From the NCBI GenBank assembly GCA_043770095.1, contig JAYVIR010000049.1, positions 62,001 to 126,000 of the forward strand: 64,000 bases of DNA. The letters run 5' to 3'. A program made the position numbers and the translations under genes. Shown piece by piece: positions 34,203 to 41,681 of this stretch (positions within the stretch are counted from its first letter, which is position 1; each line of letters opens with the position of its first letter). This DNA comes from JBGSUZ01 sp043770095 (GTDB lineage Bacteria > Bacillota > Clostridia > Peptostreptococcales > Acidaminobacteraceae). A model generated the notes under the pieces. That model searched no databases. It was not told where the DNA came from and was given only the letters and a program-made list of their open reading frames with translations.

Positions 34203-35393
34203 TTGCAGACTATAAGAATCAAGCAACTGGATCAATTGAAGGCGAAATTGCAAAGTGGTTATTTTGTAAGTGAAAATAATTTTTTTGAGGCATTTGAGGC
34301 TTTATTTCTAACCGAAGTGGCTCATAATCGATGTGAAAGCGGTGCCGTAAACTGGAAAGAGGTCACTAGGCACCATTTAGAATTGATAGCAAGAGTGACG
34401 CAGATTCATGAAATGGAAGAAACCGCTCAAAATATTCAAGCTTTAGAAGAGACACTGAGCGTTGAACTCGCCATGGAGGCAAGCCTGGATGGAAAGCGCG
34501 GCAAACGCATTTATTGTCTTAAGGCTGAAGAAACTGAGTACGATTGCATTGGAGATATCCATGCGGATCCCAATAGCTTAATGACTATTCTTAAGCGTTC
34601 GCATTTCGTGAATTCTGCGATTGACGGCAAATTGCATAGACTTGTTTTTATGGGCGATTATGTCGACCGTGGAAAGGCGCATTTGGCAACTTTAGCACGT
34701 CTATTGTCACTAAAAATTTGTTTTCCAAATCATATTTTCTTGATTCGTGGCAACCATGACGGCGGCGAAATTGAACAGTCGGGTCAAGTGAAACTGCCAT
34801 ACAGAAAACCGGAAGAAGAGCCGGATGAGGACTATTTCCCAACGTACCTTACAAAGCTGATAACGGTTCAGCCAAGTGCAAAACCGCTTTTAGAGGCTTA
34901 TCTGACATTTTTCAACACGTTAGGGCAAATTGCCTTTATTCAGTCAAAATCTAAGGTGACCATGATTGCTCATGGCGGCATTCCAAGACCCATTCTTGAA
35001 AGTGGGACGTACTTTTCTTATTTAAACCAACTATCAGACTTGTCGGATCGGGCGATTTTAGATCCCTTTGGACGCACCATGGTTCAAAATTTGATGTGGA
35101 GCGACCCTTATAACGACGGCGGAGATTTGCGTGAAGGCATGGGCAGATTTTACTTTACTGAAGCGCAATTTTTAGATTTTTTAGAGACCATTGGGGTTCA
35201 TCAAATGCTCAGAGGTCACCAGTGGATGGAAGAAGGCTATCGGGCTCAATTTCAAAATCGGATTTATACCATTTTTTCTAGTGGTCAGTGGCAGGGAGAA
35301 ACGTTCAATGACATGACGGCTTACGATAAAGTTCAAGCCAAATGGGCGCGCCTTACAACGGATGGAGACATTCAAATACACCCGATGGCATAA
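34203..35393 (+). CDS. PPP-family (calcineurin-like) protein phosphatase
   Basis: A cytoplasmic metallophosphoesterase of about 396 residues with the PPP signature set: GDIHAD (near 117, usually GDxHG), GDYVDRG (near 150), RGNHDGG (near 183, usually GNHE) and MIAHGG (near 257), with LRGHQW near 342. The full GD.VDRG motif points to serine/threonine phosphatases rather than nucleotidases, but the two altered motifs leave room for other substrates. About 110 amino-terminal helical residues precede the catalytic part. Start taken as TTG 34203 because GAGGTG lies 6 bases before it; an in-frame GTG at 34194 is inside that site. It lies directly after the PAS kinase, probably in its operon. Confidence 0.82.
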   Translation: MQTIRIKQLDQLKAKLQSGYFVSENNFFEAFEALFLTEVAHNRCESGAVNWKEVTRHHLELIARVTQIHEMEETAQNIQALEETLSVELAMEASLDGKRGKRIYCLKAEETEYDCIGDIHADPNSLMTILKRSHFVNSAIDGKLHRLVFMGDYVDRGKAHLATLARLLSLKICFPNHIFLIRGNHDGGEIEQSGQVKLPYRKPEEEPDEDYFPTYLTKLITVQPSAKPLLEAYLTFFNTLGQIAFIQSKSKVTMIAHGGIPRPILESGTYFSYLNQLSDLSDRAILDPFGRTMVQNLMWSDPYNDGGDLREGMGRFYFTEAQFLDFLETIGVHQMLRGHQWMEEGYRAQFQNRIYTIFSSGQWQGETFNDMTAYDKVQAKWARLTTDGDIQIHPMA

Positions 35394-35459
35394 ATGCCTT
35401 AGCGCTTTATTTCGAATTAAATAAAGACCGTTCTCAGTGATAATGGTTATTAAATAAAC

Positions 35460-35490
35460 AAACGGGGATGCTTTTGAAGCGTCCCCGTTT
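35460..35490 (+). terminator. Terminator before xth
   Basis: A 14-base stem (35460-35473 with 35477-35490, one G-U pair) and 3-base loop. The T run is only three bases, and the next promoter's -10 follows at once. Confidence 0.75.
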
Positions 35491-35491
35491 C

Positions 35492-35500
35492 TGCTATAAT
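35492..35500 (+). promoter_or_regulatory. Extended -10 promoter of xth
   Basis: TGC-TATAAT directly follows the terminator hairpin, whose right arm would fill the spacer and -35 region. The start codon is 31 bases downstream. Confidence 0.55.
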
Positions 35501-35530
35501 TAAATTAAAAGGAAATACGGAGGGATAAAT

Positions 35531-36289
35531 ATGAAGTTGGTATCATGGAATGTCAATGGCATTAGAGCATGTCTGCAAAAAGGATTCTTAGAGTATTTCA
35601 ATGCAGTAGATGCGGATTTCTTTTGCCTTCAAGAGACAAAATGCCAAGCGGGTCAAGTTGAAATCGAACTGCCTGGCTATCATCAATATTGGAATTATGC
35701 CGTGAAGAAAGGTTATAGCGGTACAGCTATTTTCACAAAGCAGGAGCCAATATCGGTTCAGTACGATATGGGCATTGAGGAGCACGATCAAGAAGGGCGC
35801 GTCATTTCGCTTGAAATGGAAGACTTTTATATGGTAACGGTCTATACGCCCAACTCTAAAGATGAGCTGCTTAGACTGGATTACCGCATGCAGTGGGAAG
35901 ATGACTTTAGATTCTTTTTAGAAAAGCTTCAAAAGCACAAACCTGTCATCGTCTGCGGTGACTTAAATGTTGCCCACCAAGAAATTGACCTTAAAAATCC
36001 AAAGACCAATCGCAAAAATCCAGGATTTACGGACGAAGAACGCGGAAAAATGACGGCCCTTTTAGAGGCTGGGTTTATTGACACGTTTAGATATTTTTAC
36101 CCTGATCTTACAGGCGCATATTCTTGGTGGTCATACAGAGCCAGTGCAAGGAAGAACAATACGGGTTGGAGAATTGACTACTTCTGTACGTCTGAAGCTC
36201 TAAAGCCAAGGTTAAAAGGCGCAGAAATTCATGCGGACATTTTAGGCTCAGACCATTGTCCTGTCGTACTGGAACTGGAGTCATGTTAG
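35531..36289 (+). CDS. xth: Exodeoxyribonuclease III / AP endonuclease
   Basis: A 252-residue DNA-repair enzyme of the endonuclease/exonuclease/phosphatase fold that cuts at abasic sites and degrades 3' ends. The conserved residues are visible: SWNVNGIRA (7-), LQETKC (Glu near 36), GDLNVAHQEIDL (near 145-155), FIDTFRYFYP, and the terminal GSDHCPV (His near 246). Length is typical of the ExoA/Xth group. GGAGG lies 8 bases before the ATG. The stop overlaps the DUF554 start by 7 bases, linking their translation though no functional link is known. Confidence 0.96.
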   Translation: MKLVSWNVNGIRACLQKGFLEYFNAVDADFFCLQETKCQAGQVEIELPGYHQYWNYAVKKGYSGTAIFTKQEPISVQYDMGIEEHDQEGRVISLEMEDFYMVTVYTPNSKDELLRLDYRMQWEDDFRFFLEKLQKHKPVIVCGDLNVAHQEIDLKNPKTNRKNPGFTDEERGKMTALLEAGFIDTFRYFYPDLTGAYSWWSYRASARKNNTGWRIDYFCTSEALKPRLKGAEIHADILGSDHCPVVLELESC

Positions 36290-36981
36290 GCACGATTGTC
36301 AATGCGGGTGCCATTATTTTAGGTGGCATCGTAGGGCTTTTGTTTAAAGGGAAAATTCCGGAACTGTATCATAAATTGGTATTTGACAGTTTGTCTTTGT
36401 GCGTGGTGCTCATTGGTCTTCTCAATGCTTTTAAGGTTGAGAATCTGCTTCTCGTCATTTTCAGCTTGGTCTTTGGCAGCATCATCGGACAGTGGCTTAA
36501 TCTCGAAAAACGCCTTGAGAATTTTAGTTATTGGATTGAAAAGAAATTTATAAAAGCCAAGCCTAATGGCGAAGAAAGTGCCTTTTCAAAAGGATTTGTG
36601 ACGACGACGCTGGTTTACTGCGTCGGATCCATGGCAGTCGTCGGCTCGTTTGAAAGCGGCCTGAGCGGCAATCACAGCACGCTGTTTGCAAAATCGGCAC
36701 TGGACGGCATGTCAGCGGTTCTTTTTGCGGCATCGCTTGGATTTGGCGTCGCATTTTCTTCAATTCCGGTATTTCTCTACCAAGGTGCGCTAACCCTCTC
36801 GGCGTCAGCCTTAAAGCCCTTTATAACAGAGGTTGCCATTGCGGATATGAGCGCGGCAGGGGGACTCATTATTGTTGCGCTGGGTCTAAAAATGCTCGAA
36901 ATTAAGAAGATGCCCGTGGCCAACATGCTGCCCGCTATTTTCATTCCGCTCATTTATTATGCAATTTTATACTTGACTTAA
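36283..36981 (+). CDS. DUF554 membrane protein (YdfK-like)
   Basis: A 232-residue polytopic inner-membrane protein with about seven hydrophobic segments and the conserved DUF554 segments GTIVNAGAIILGGIVG at the start, IGQWLNLE near 75, FVTTTLVYCVGSMAVVGS near 105 and DGMSAVLFAASLGFGVAFS near 140. The family is widespread and of unknown transport function. The ATG at 36283 has GGAG 4-5 bases upstream within the end of xth. Just after the stop there is a TTAAGGG/CCCTTAA hairpin without a T run. Confidence 0.9.
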   Translation: MLGTIVNAGAIILGGIVGLLFKGKIPELYHKLVFDSLSLCVVLIGLLNAFKVENLLLVIFSLVFGSIIGQWLNLEKRLENFSYWIEKKFIKAKPNGEESAFSKGFVTTTLVYCVGSMAVVGSFESGLSGNHSTLFAKSALDGMSAVLFAASLGFGVAFSSIPVFLYQGALTLSASALKPFITEVAIADMSAAGGLIIVALGLKMLEIKKMPVANMLPAIFIPLIYYAILYLT

Positions 36982-37007
36982 GGGGCAACATCCCTTAAAC
37001 TTACTTC

Positions 37008-37036
37008 TTGATAGCACGACAAGTTCACAGAAATAA
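37008..37036 (+). promoter_or_regulatory. Weak candidate promoter of the carAB leader
   Basis: TTGATA at 37008-37013 and AAATAA at 37031-37036 are 17 bases apart. The -10 is poor; it is offered only because a transcript must begin upstream of the PyrR-type hairpin. Confidence 0.3.
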
Positions 37037-37052
37037 CCCAAAGCAAAATACA

Positions 37053-37081
37053 CTTTTAAATTGGTCCGAGAGGCCAGAAAG
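37053..37081 (+). promoter_or_regulatory. PyrR-binding-loop-like RNA hairpin in the carAB leader
   Basis: The core GGTCCGAGAGGCC (37063-37075) matches the PyrR binding loop consensus ARUCCNGNGAGGYU except that one variable loop base is missing, giving a five-base loop CGAGA. The upper stem pairs 62-66 with 72-76; a purine-rich internal bulge and a lower stem (CTTT 37053-37056 with AAAG 37078-37081) complete the expected shape. PyrR with UMP binds such hairpins to shut down pyrimidine genes. The lower-stem strand AAAGAGG is also the ribosome binding site of the leader ORF at 37093. Confidence 0.7.
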
Positions 37082-37092
37082 AGGTATCTATT

Positions 37093-37164
37093 ATGAATGC
37101 AATAACAAACAAGGGCAATGTCTATATGAAATTAAATTCTAGGGAAGCGACGATACTGTTTTAA
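37093..37164 (+). CDS. 23-residue leader peptide of carAB
   Basis: An ATG at 37093 with AAAGAGG 8 bases upstream opens a frame of 23 codons (MNAITNKGNVYMKLNSREAT and three more residues) ending at TAA 37162-37164. The ribosome binding site is the 3' strand of the PyrR-type hairpin, and the stop codon falls in the loop of the terminator (stem arms 37141-37156 and 37168-37183). A ribosome reaching the stop would cover and open the terminator's left arm. Composition shows no pyrimidine-codon or regulatory-codon run. That it is translated is inferred from spacing and placement; the 315-base gap between DUF554 and carA otherwise holds only the leader elements listed here. Confidence 0.5.
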   Translation: MNAITNKGNVYMKLNSREATILF

Positions 37165-37190
37165 GCGGTATCGTCACTTCCCTATTTTGC
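37141..37190 (+). terminator. Attenuator terminator in the carAB leader
   Basis: A 16-base stem with one C-A mismatch (37141-37156 with 37168-37183), an 11-base loop and then TATTTTGC. It lies between the PyrR-type hairpin and carA, so readthrough must be regulated. Confidence 0.85.
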
Positions 37191-37296
37191 GTTTATGCGT
37201 GCTTATGCATTCGATTTAACATACTTGATTCACTGAAATCGGGTATAAATCACAACAATGCACTTCTCGGATCTAAAAAACAAGGAGGACCTTTTT

Positions 37297-38349
37297 ATGA
37301 AAGCAAAGTTAATTTTAGAAAACGGCATGGTGTTTGAAGGCACAGCATTTGGACACCTAGAAACCTGCGTAGGCGAAGTCGTCTTTAATACAGGCATGAC
37401 AGGCTACCAAGAGGTGCTTACAGATCCTTCTTATTACGGACAAATAGTGACCATGACATATCCGCTAATCGGCAATTACGGCATCAACTTGGACGACTTA
37501 GAATCGCCTACGCCTAAAGTTCGCGGCTTTGTCGTCAGAGAAAAATGCGACGCCTCAAGCAACTTCCGCTCGGAAATGGAACTCGACCATTATTTACAGC
37601 AAAATAAAGTCATGGGCATTGAAGGCATCGACACCAGAGGGCTTACAAGAATCCTCAGAAATCATGGCACGATGAAAGGGCTCATCACTTTAGATGACTT
37701 ATCTCAAAGTAGAGTCGCTGAGAAATTAGAGCAATTTGATAACAGCAGGGCGGTATATGAAGTTTCGACCGACGAGGTGTACCAAATTGAAGGGACAGGC
37801 AAGCGTGTTGCCGTCATGGACTTTGGCGTCAAGCAGAACATTCTTAGAAACTTCATAAAAAGAGGTTGCCACTTGACAATATTCCCAGCCAATACAACGG
37901 CAGAGGAAGTCTTGGCCTCTCATGCGGAACTTGTCTTTTTATCAAACGGGCCAGGAGATCCTGCCGACCTTGCGCCGATTGTGAGCGAAATTCAAAAAAT
38001 CATTGAATCGAAAATGCCTGTTGTGGGCATTTGCCTTGGTCATCAGCTTCTAGCGATTGCTCTTGGCGGTTCTACAGGAAAACTTAAATTTGGGCACAGA
38101 GGCTGCAACCATCCGGTAAAAGACCTCACAAGGAATCGAGTCTATATTACCTCGCAAAACCACGGCTACCACGTAGACCAACTGCCAGAAGGCGTTGAAG
38201 TGACACACGTTAGCTTGAACGATGGCACGGTCGAAGGCATGAAGCACATCGAAAAGCCGATTTTCTCGGTTCAGTTTCACCCGGAGGCGTCCCCAGGACC
38301 AGTGGAAAGCAGTTACTTGTTTGATCAGTTCTTGACATACGCTAAATAA
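37297..38349 (+). CDS. carA: Carbamoyl-phosphate synthase small chain
   Basis: The 350-residue glutaminase subunit that supplies ammonia to CarB for carbamoyl phosphate, the first step of pyrimidine synthesis (and shared with arginine synthesis). It has the CarA amino domain (ENGMVFEGTAFG, NTGMTGYQEVLTDPSY) and a class I glutamine amidotransferase domain with the nucleophile in VGICLGHQLL (Cys near 245) and the His/Glu pair in FSVQFHPEASPGP. ATG 37297 is chosen because AAGGAGG lies 8 bases upstream. It is followed by carB after 53 bases with a small stem-loop between them. The PyrR-type leader shows that this copy is tuned to pyrimidine supply. Confidence 0.97.
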   Translation: MKAKLILENGMVFEGTAFGHLETCVGEVVFNTGMTGYQEVLTDPSYYGQIVTMTYPLIGNYGINLDDLESPTPKVRGFVVREKCDASSNFRSEMELDHYLQQNKVMGIEGIDTRGLTRILRNHGTMKGLITLDDLSQSRVAEKLEQFDNSRAVYEVSTDEVYQIEGTGKRVAVMDFGVKQNILRNFIKRGCHLTIFPANTTAEEVLASHAELVFLSNGPGDPADLAPIVSEIQKIIESKMPVVGICLGHQLLAIALGGSTGKLKFGHRGCNHPVKDLTRNRVYITSQNHGYHVDQLPEGVEVTHVSLNDGTVEGMKHIEKPIFSVQFHPEASPGPVESSYLFDQFLTYAK

Positions 38350-38377
38350 GTTGCTCGGTTAGAACCCTCAGAGCAAC
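38350..38377 (+). promoter_or_regulatory. Intercistronic stem-loop between carA and carB
   Basis: GTTGCTC (38350-38356) pairs with GAGCAAC (38371-38377), with an inner GGTT/AACC. There is no T run and carB has its own strong GGAGG at 38391, so it looks like a processing or stability element rather than a terminator. Confidence 0.4.
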
Positions 38378-38402
38378 TCTTATATAATAGGAGGTTGAAA
38401 GT

Positions 38403-41400
38403 ATGCCGTTAAATAAAGACATTAAAAAGGTATTGGTTATTGGCTCGGGCCCGATCGTCATTGGTCAAGCTGCAGAATTTGATTATTCAGGCACTCAGGC
38501 CTGTCAGGCGCTTAGAGAAGAAGGCATCATCGTAGTGCTGATCAACTCAAATCCAGCAACCATCATGACGGACAATGAAATTGCAGATAAAATTTATATA
38601 GAGCCAATCACTTTGGAGTACGTGGAGAAGATCATCCAAAGAGAGCGTCCGGATAGTCTGCTTGCAGGCATGGGCGGTCAGACGGCACTCAATATGGCCC
38701 TAGATTTAACCGATGCAGGGATTTTAGACAAATACGGCGTGAAGCTGATCGGCACCAAAATTGAAGGCATCAAAAAAGGTGAAGACCGCGAGCTGTTCAA
38801 AATTCTCATGAATGAAATTGACGAACCTGTGATTGAATCCAACATCATCACTGATTTTGAAACGGGTCTTGAGTATGCGAGAGGCATTGGCTATCCCGTG
38901 ATTGTCAGACCGGCTTACACGCTAGGTGGTACAGGCGGCGGCATCGCGGACGATGAGGAAGCGCTCAGAATCATACTCCAATCAGGACTGGACGCAAGCC
39001 CTGTGACACAGGTTTTGCTTGAAAAGAGCATCAAAGGCTGGAAGGAAGTCGAGTATGAAGTGATGAGAGACCGATTTGGAAACTGCATTTCGGTATGCAA
39101 CATGGAAAACTTAGACCCCGTTGGCATCCACACGGGTGACAGCATCGTCGTGGCACCAAGTCAGACGCTTTCTGACAAGGAATATCAGATGCTCAGAACT
39201 TCTGCACTGAAGATTATTGAAGCCATTGAAATTGAAGGGGGCTGCAACGTTCAGTTTGCCCTTAACCCAAACAGCTTTGAGTATGCCGTCATTGAAATTA
39301 ACCCTCGGGTAAGCCGGTCTTCGGCACTGGCGTCAAAAGCGACTGGTTATCCAATCGCTAAAGTGGCAGCAAAGCTTGCGCTCGGCTATGGCTTAGATGA
39401 AATCAAAAATGCGGTAACGGGTGTGACTTACGCTTGTTTTGAGCCGAGCATGGACTACGTCATCATCAAGATTCCTAAATGGCCATTTGATAAATTTGAA
39501 AATGGCATTCGAGTGCTCGGTACTAAGATGATGGCGACGGGCGAAATTATGGCCATCGGCAGTAATTTTGAAGCGGCATTCCTCAAAGGCATTCGTTCGT
39601 TAGAACTCGGGCAATACCATTTACAGCATAAAAAATACAGAAAACTTAGTTTAGAAGTCTTAAAAGACCGCGTCATGAAAGCCGACGACGAGCGCATTTT
39701 CGCCCTTTCTGAGCTGCTCAGACGGGATTATAGATTGGATAAAATTGCAGAAATCACAGGTGTGGACAAGTGGTTTTTAAATAAAATCAAAGGTATTATT
39801 TTAGAAGAAACACGTCTTGAAAACAGCAAAATTGAGGCGCTCAACCCCGAGTGGCTTAAAAAACTCAAACGAAAAGGCTTCTCGGACAAGGGCATCGGCG
39901 ACTTGGTCGGGGTTTCACCTGAGGACATTTACCGACTTAGAATGATCTGGAACATCGTTCCGGTTTACCATATGGTGGACACCTGCGGCGGCGAATTCGA
40001 AGCGATTTCGCCTTATTACTACTCAAGTTACGAAACGTTTGACGAAGTGGAAGTCTCTGATCGCAAGAAGGTCATGGTCATCGGTTCGGGCCCGATTCGA
40101 ATCGGGCAGGGCATCGAGTTCGACTATGCGTCGGTACACTGCGTGAGAGCGCTTAGAGCGCTCGGCATTGAGACAATCATTGTCAACAACAACCCAGAGA
40201 CGGTCAGCACAGACTTTAACATCGCCGACAAACTTTATTTTGAACCGCTCACTGAAGAAGATGTGCTCAGTTTGATTGACAAGGAAAAGCCAGATGGCGT
40301 GATGCTTCAGTTTGGCGGTCAGACGGCAATCAAACTTGCGAAGTTCCTCAGTGAGAAGAAAATTCCGATCTTAGGCACGAGCGCGGCGCAAATTGATATG
40401 TCCGAGGATAGAGAAAAATTTGATGCGTTCTTGGAGTCGATTGGCATTAACCGTCCAAAAGGAAGAGGCATTTACTCGGTTGAAGAAGGTATTTTGGAAG
40501 CGACCAAGCTGAATTATCCAGTGATTGTGCGCCCAAGCTATGTCATTGGCGGCCAGGGGATGGAAATCTGCCATTCGGATATGGAATTGAGCTACTACCT
40601 TGAAAATGCTTTTGAAAAAGATAAGAAGAATCCTGTGCTAATTGACAAGTATTTAATGGGCAAGGAACTGGAAGTGGACGCCATCTCAGATGGTAAAACC
40701 GTGCTCATCCCAGGGATTATGGAACATTTAGAGCGTGCAGGCGTTCACTCAGGCGACAGCATGACGCTCTACCCAGCACAGACAATCAGCCCAGAAATAA
40801 CGGCGCAGATTGTGGATTATACGAAGAAAATCGCATTGGGCATTGGCATTAAGGGCATGATCAACATCCAGTTCATCGAATATCAAAATGTGTTGTATGT
40901 CATAGAGGTCAACCCGAGAGCGTCGAGAACGGTGCCTTACATTTCAAAAGTAAGCGGCATACCGATTGTCGAGTTGGCAACAAGAGTGTCATTAGGCGAA
41001 GAACTCAGCACTTTAGGGTATGGAGAAGGACTCTGCGCACAGCCAAAATGGATTTCGGTCAAAGTGCCGGTCTTTTCAACGCACAAACTCCCAGATGTGG
41101 AAATTTGCCTCGGACCTGAAATGAAATCGACTGGTGAAGTGCTCGGCGTGGGCAAAACGGTGGAAGAAGCGCTCTACAAAGGTTTTGTAGCGGCTAAGTA
41201 CGCGCCGATGACTGATTGTCCTACGGTTCTTGTGACCTTAAAGGATCAAGACAAAGAAGAATTTAGCACTTTGGTTGAGTCCATTAAGCAGTTGAATTTT
41301 GACTTTGTCGCAACGGAGGGAACGGCCGCGTGTCTTGCAGAAATGGGGCTGAAGGTCAGAACCATCAATCGTATTGGAGAGGACAGCCCCAATATACTTG

Positions 41401-41612
41401 ACTTGCTTTACGGCGGAAAGCTGGACCTGATCATCAATACGCCAACCAAGGGCAACGACTCAAGTCGAGATGGCTTCACTATGAGAAGGGAAGCGGCTGA
41501 GCGCAATATTCCAGTGTATACATCGCTTGATACCTTCAAGGCATGGCTCAGAGCAAAGATTGCCATTAAAAGTCCGGATGCGACTGAGGTTTATGATATA
41601 AAAAATGATTAA
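38403..41612 (+). CDS. carB: Carbamoyl-phosphate synthase large chain
   Basis: A 1069-residue synthetase of normal full length. Two homologous halves each carry an ATP-grasp domain (the first after VIGSGPIVIGQAAEFDYSG, the second after VIGSGPIRIGQGIEFDYAS near 563) that phosphorylate bicarbonate and then carbamate. The oligomerisation domain lies about 400-550 and the MGS-like allosteric domain at the end (about 930-1069, VATEGTAACLAEMGLKV, GGKLDLIINTPTKG), where UMP and ornithine act in the known enzymes. AGGAGG lies 9 bases before the ATG. No terminator is seen in the 70 bases before the next gene. Confidence 0.98.
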   Translation: MPLNKDIKKVLVIGSGPIVIGQAAEFDYSGTQACQALREEGIIVVLINSNPATIMTDNEIADKIYIEPITLEYVEKIIQRERPDSLLAGMGGQTALNMALDLTDAGILDKYGVKLIGTKIEGIKKGEDRELFKILMNEIDEPVIESNIITDFETGLEYARGIGYPVIVRPAYTLGGTGGGIADDEEALRIILQSGLDASPVTQVLLEKSIKGWKEVEYEVMRDRFGNCISVCNMENLDPVGIHTGDSIVVAPSQTLSDKEYQMLRTSALKIIEAIEIEGGCNVQFALNPNSFEYAVIEINPRVSRSSALASKATGYPIAKVAAKLALGYGLDEIKNAVTGVTYACFEPSMDYVIIKIPKWPFDKFENGIRVLGTKMMATGEIMAIGSNFEAAFLKGIRSLELGQYHLQHKKYRKLSLEVLKDRVMKADDERIFALSELLRRDYRLDKIAEITGVDKWFLNKIKGIILEETRLENSKIEALNPEWLKKLKRKGFSDKGIGDLVGVSPEDIYRLRMIWNIVPVYHMVDTCGGEFEAISPYYYSSYETFDEVEVSDRKKVMVIGSGPIRIGQGIEFDYASVHCVRALRALGIETIIVNNNPETVSTDFNIADKLYFEPLTEEDVLSLIDKEKPDGVMLQFGGQTAIKLAKFLSEKKIPILGTSAAQIDMSEDREKFDAFLESIGINRPKGRGIYSVEEGILEATKLNYPVIVRPSYVIGGQGMEICHSDMELSYYLENAFEKDKKNPVLIDKYLMGKELEVDAISDGKTVLIPGIMEHLERAGVHSGDSMTLYPAQTISPEITAQIVDYTKKIALGIGIKGMINIQFIEYQNVLYVIEVNPRASRTVPYISKVSGIPIVELATRVSLGEELSTLGYGEGLCAQPKWISVKVPVFSTHKLPDVEICLGPEMKSTGEVLGVGKTVEEALYKGFVAAKYAPMTDCPTVLVTLKDQDKEEFSTLVESIKQLNFDFVATEGTAACLAEMGLKVRTINRIGEDSPNILDLLYGGKLDLIINTPTKGNDSSRDGFTMRREAAERNIPVYTSLDTFKAWLRAKIAIKSPDATEVYDIKND

Positions 41613-41629
41613 TAAAGACTCCTAATTTG

Positions 41630-41638
41630 TGATAGAAT
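41630..41638 (+). promoter_or_regulatory. Possible extended -10 promoter of the CNNM/CorC gene
   Basis: TGA-TAGAAT forms a TGn-type -10 element 43 bases before the start codon. The -35 is poor. Confidence 0.35.
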
Positions 41639-41681
41639 GGAAGTGTATATGTATATCACTGATCTATTTGGAGGAAAATGA

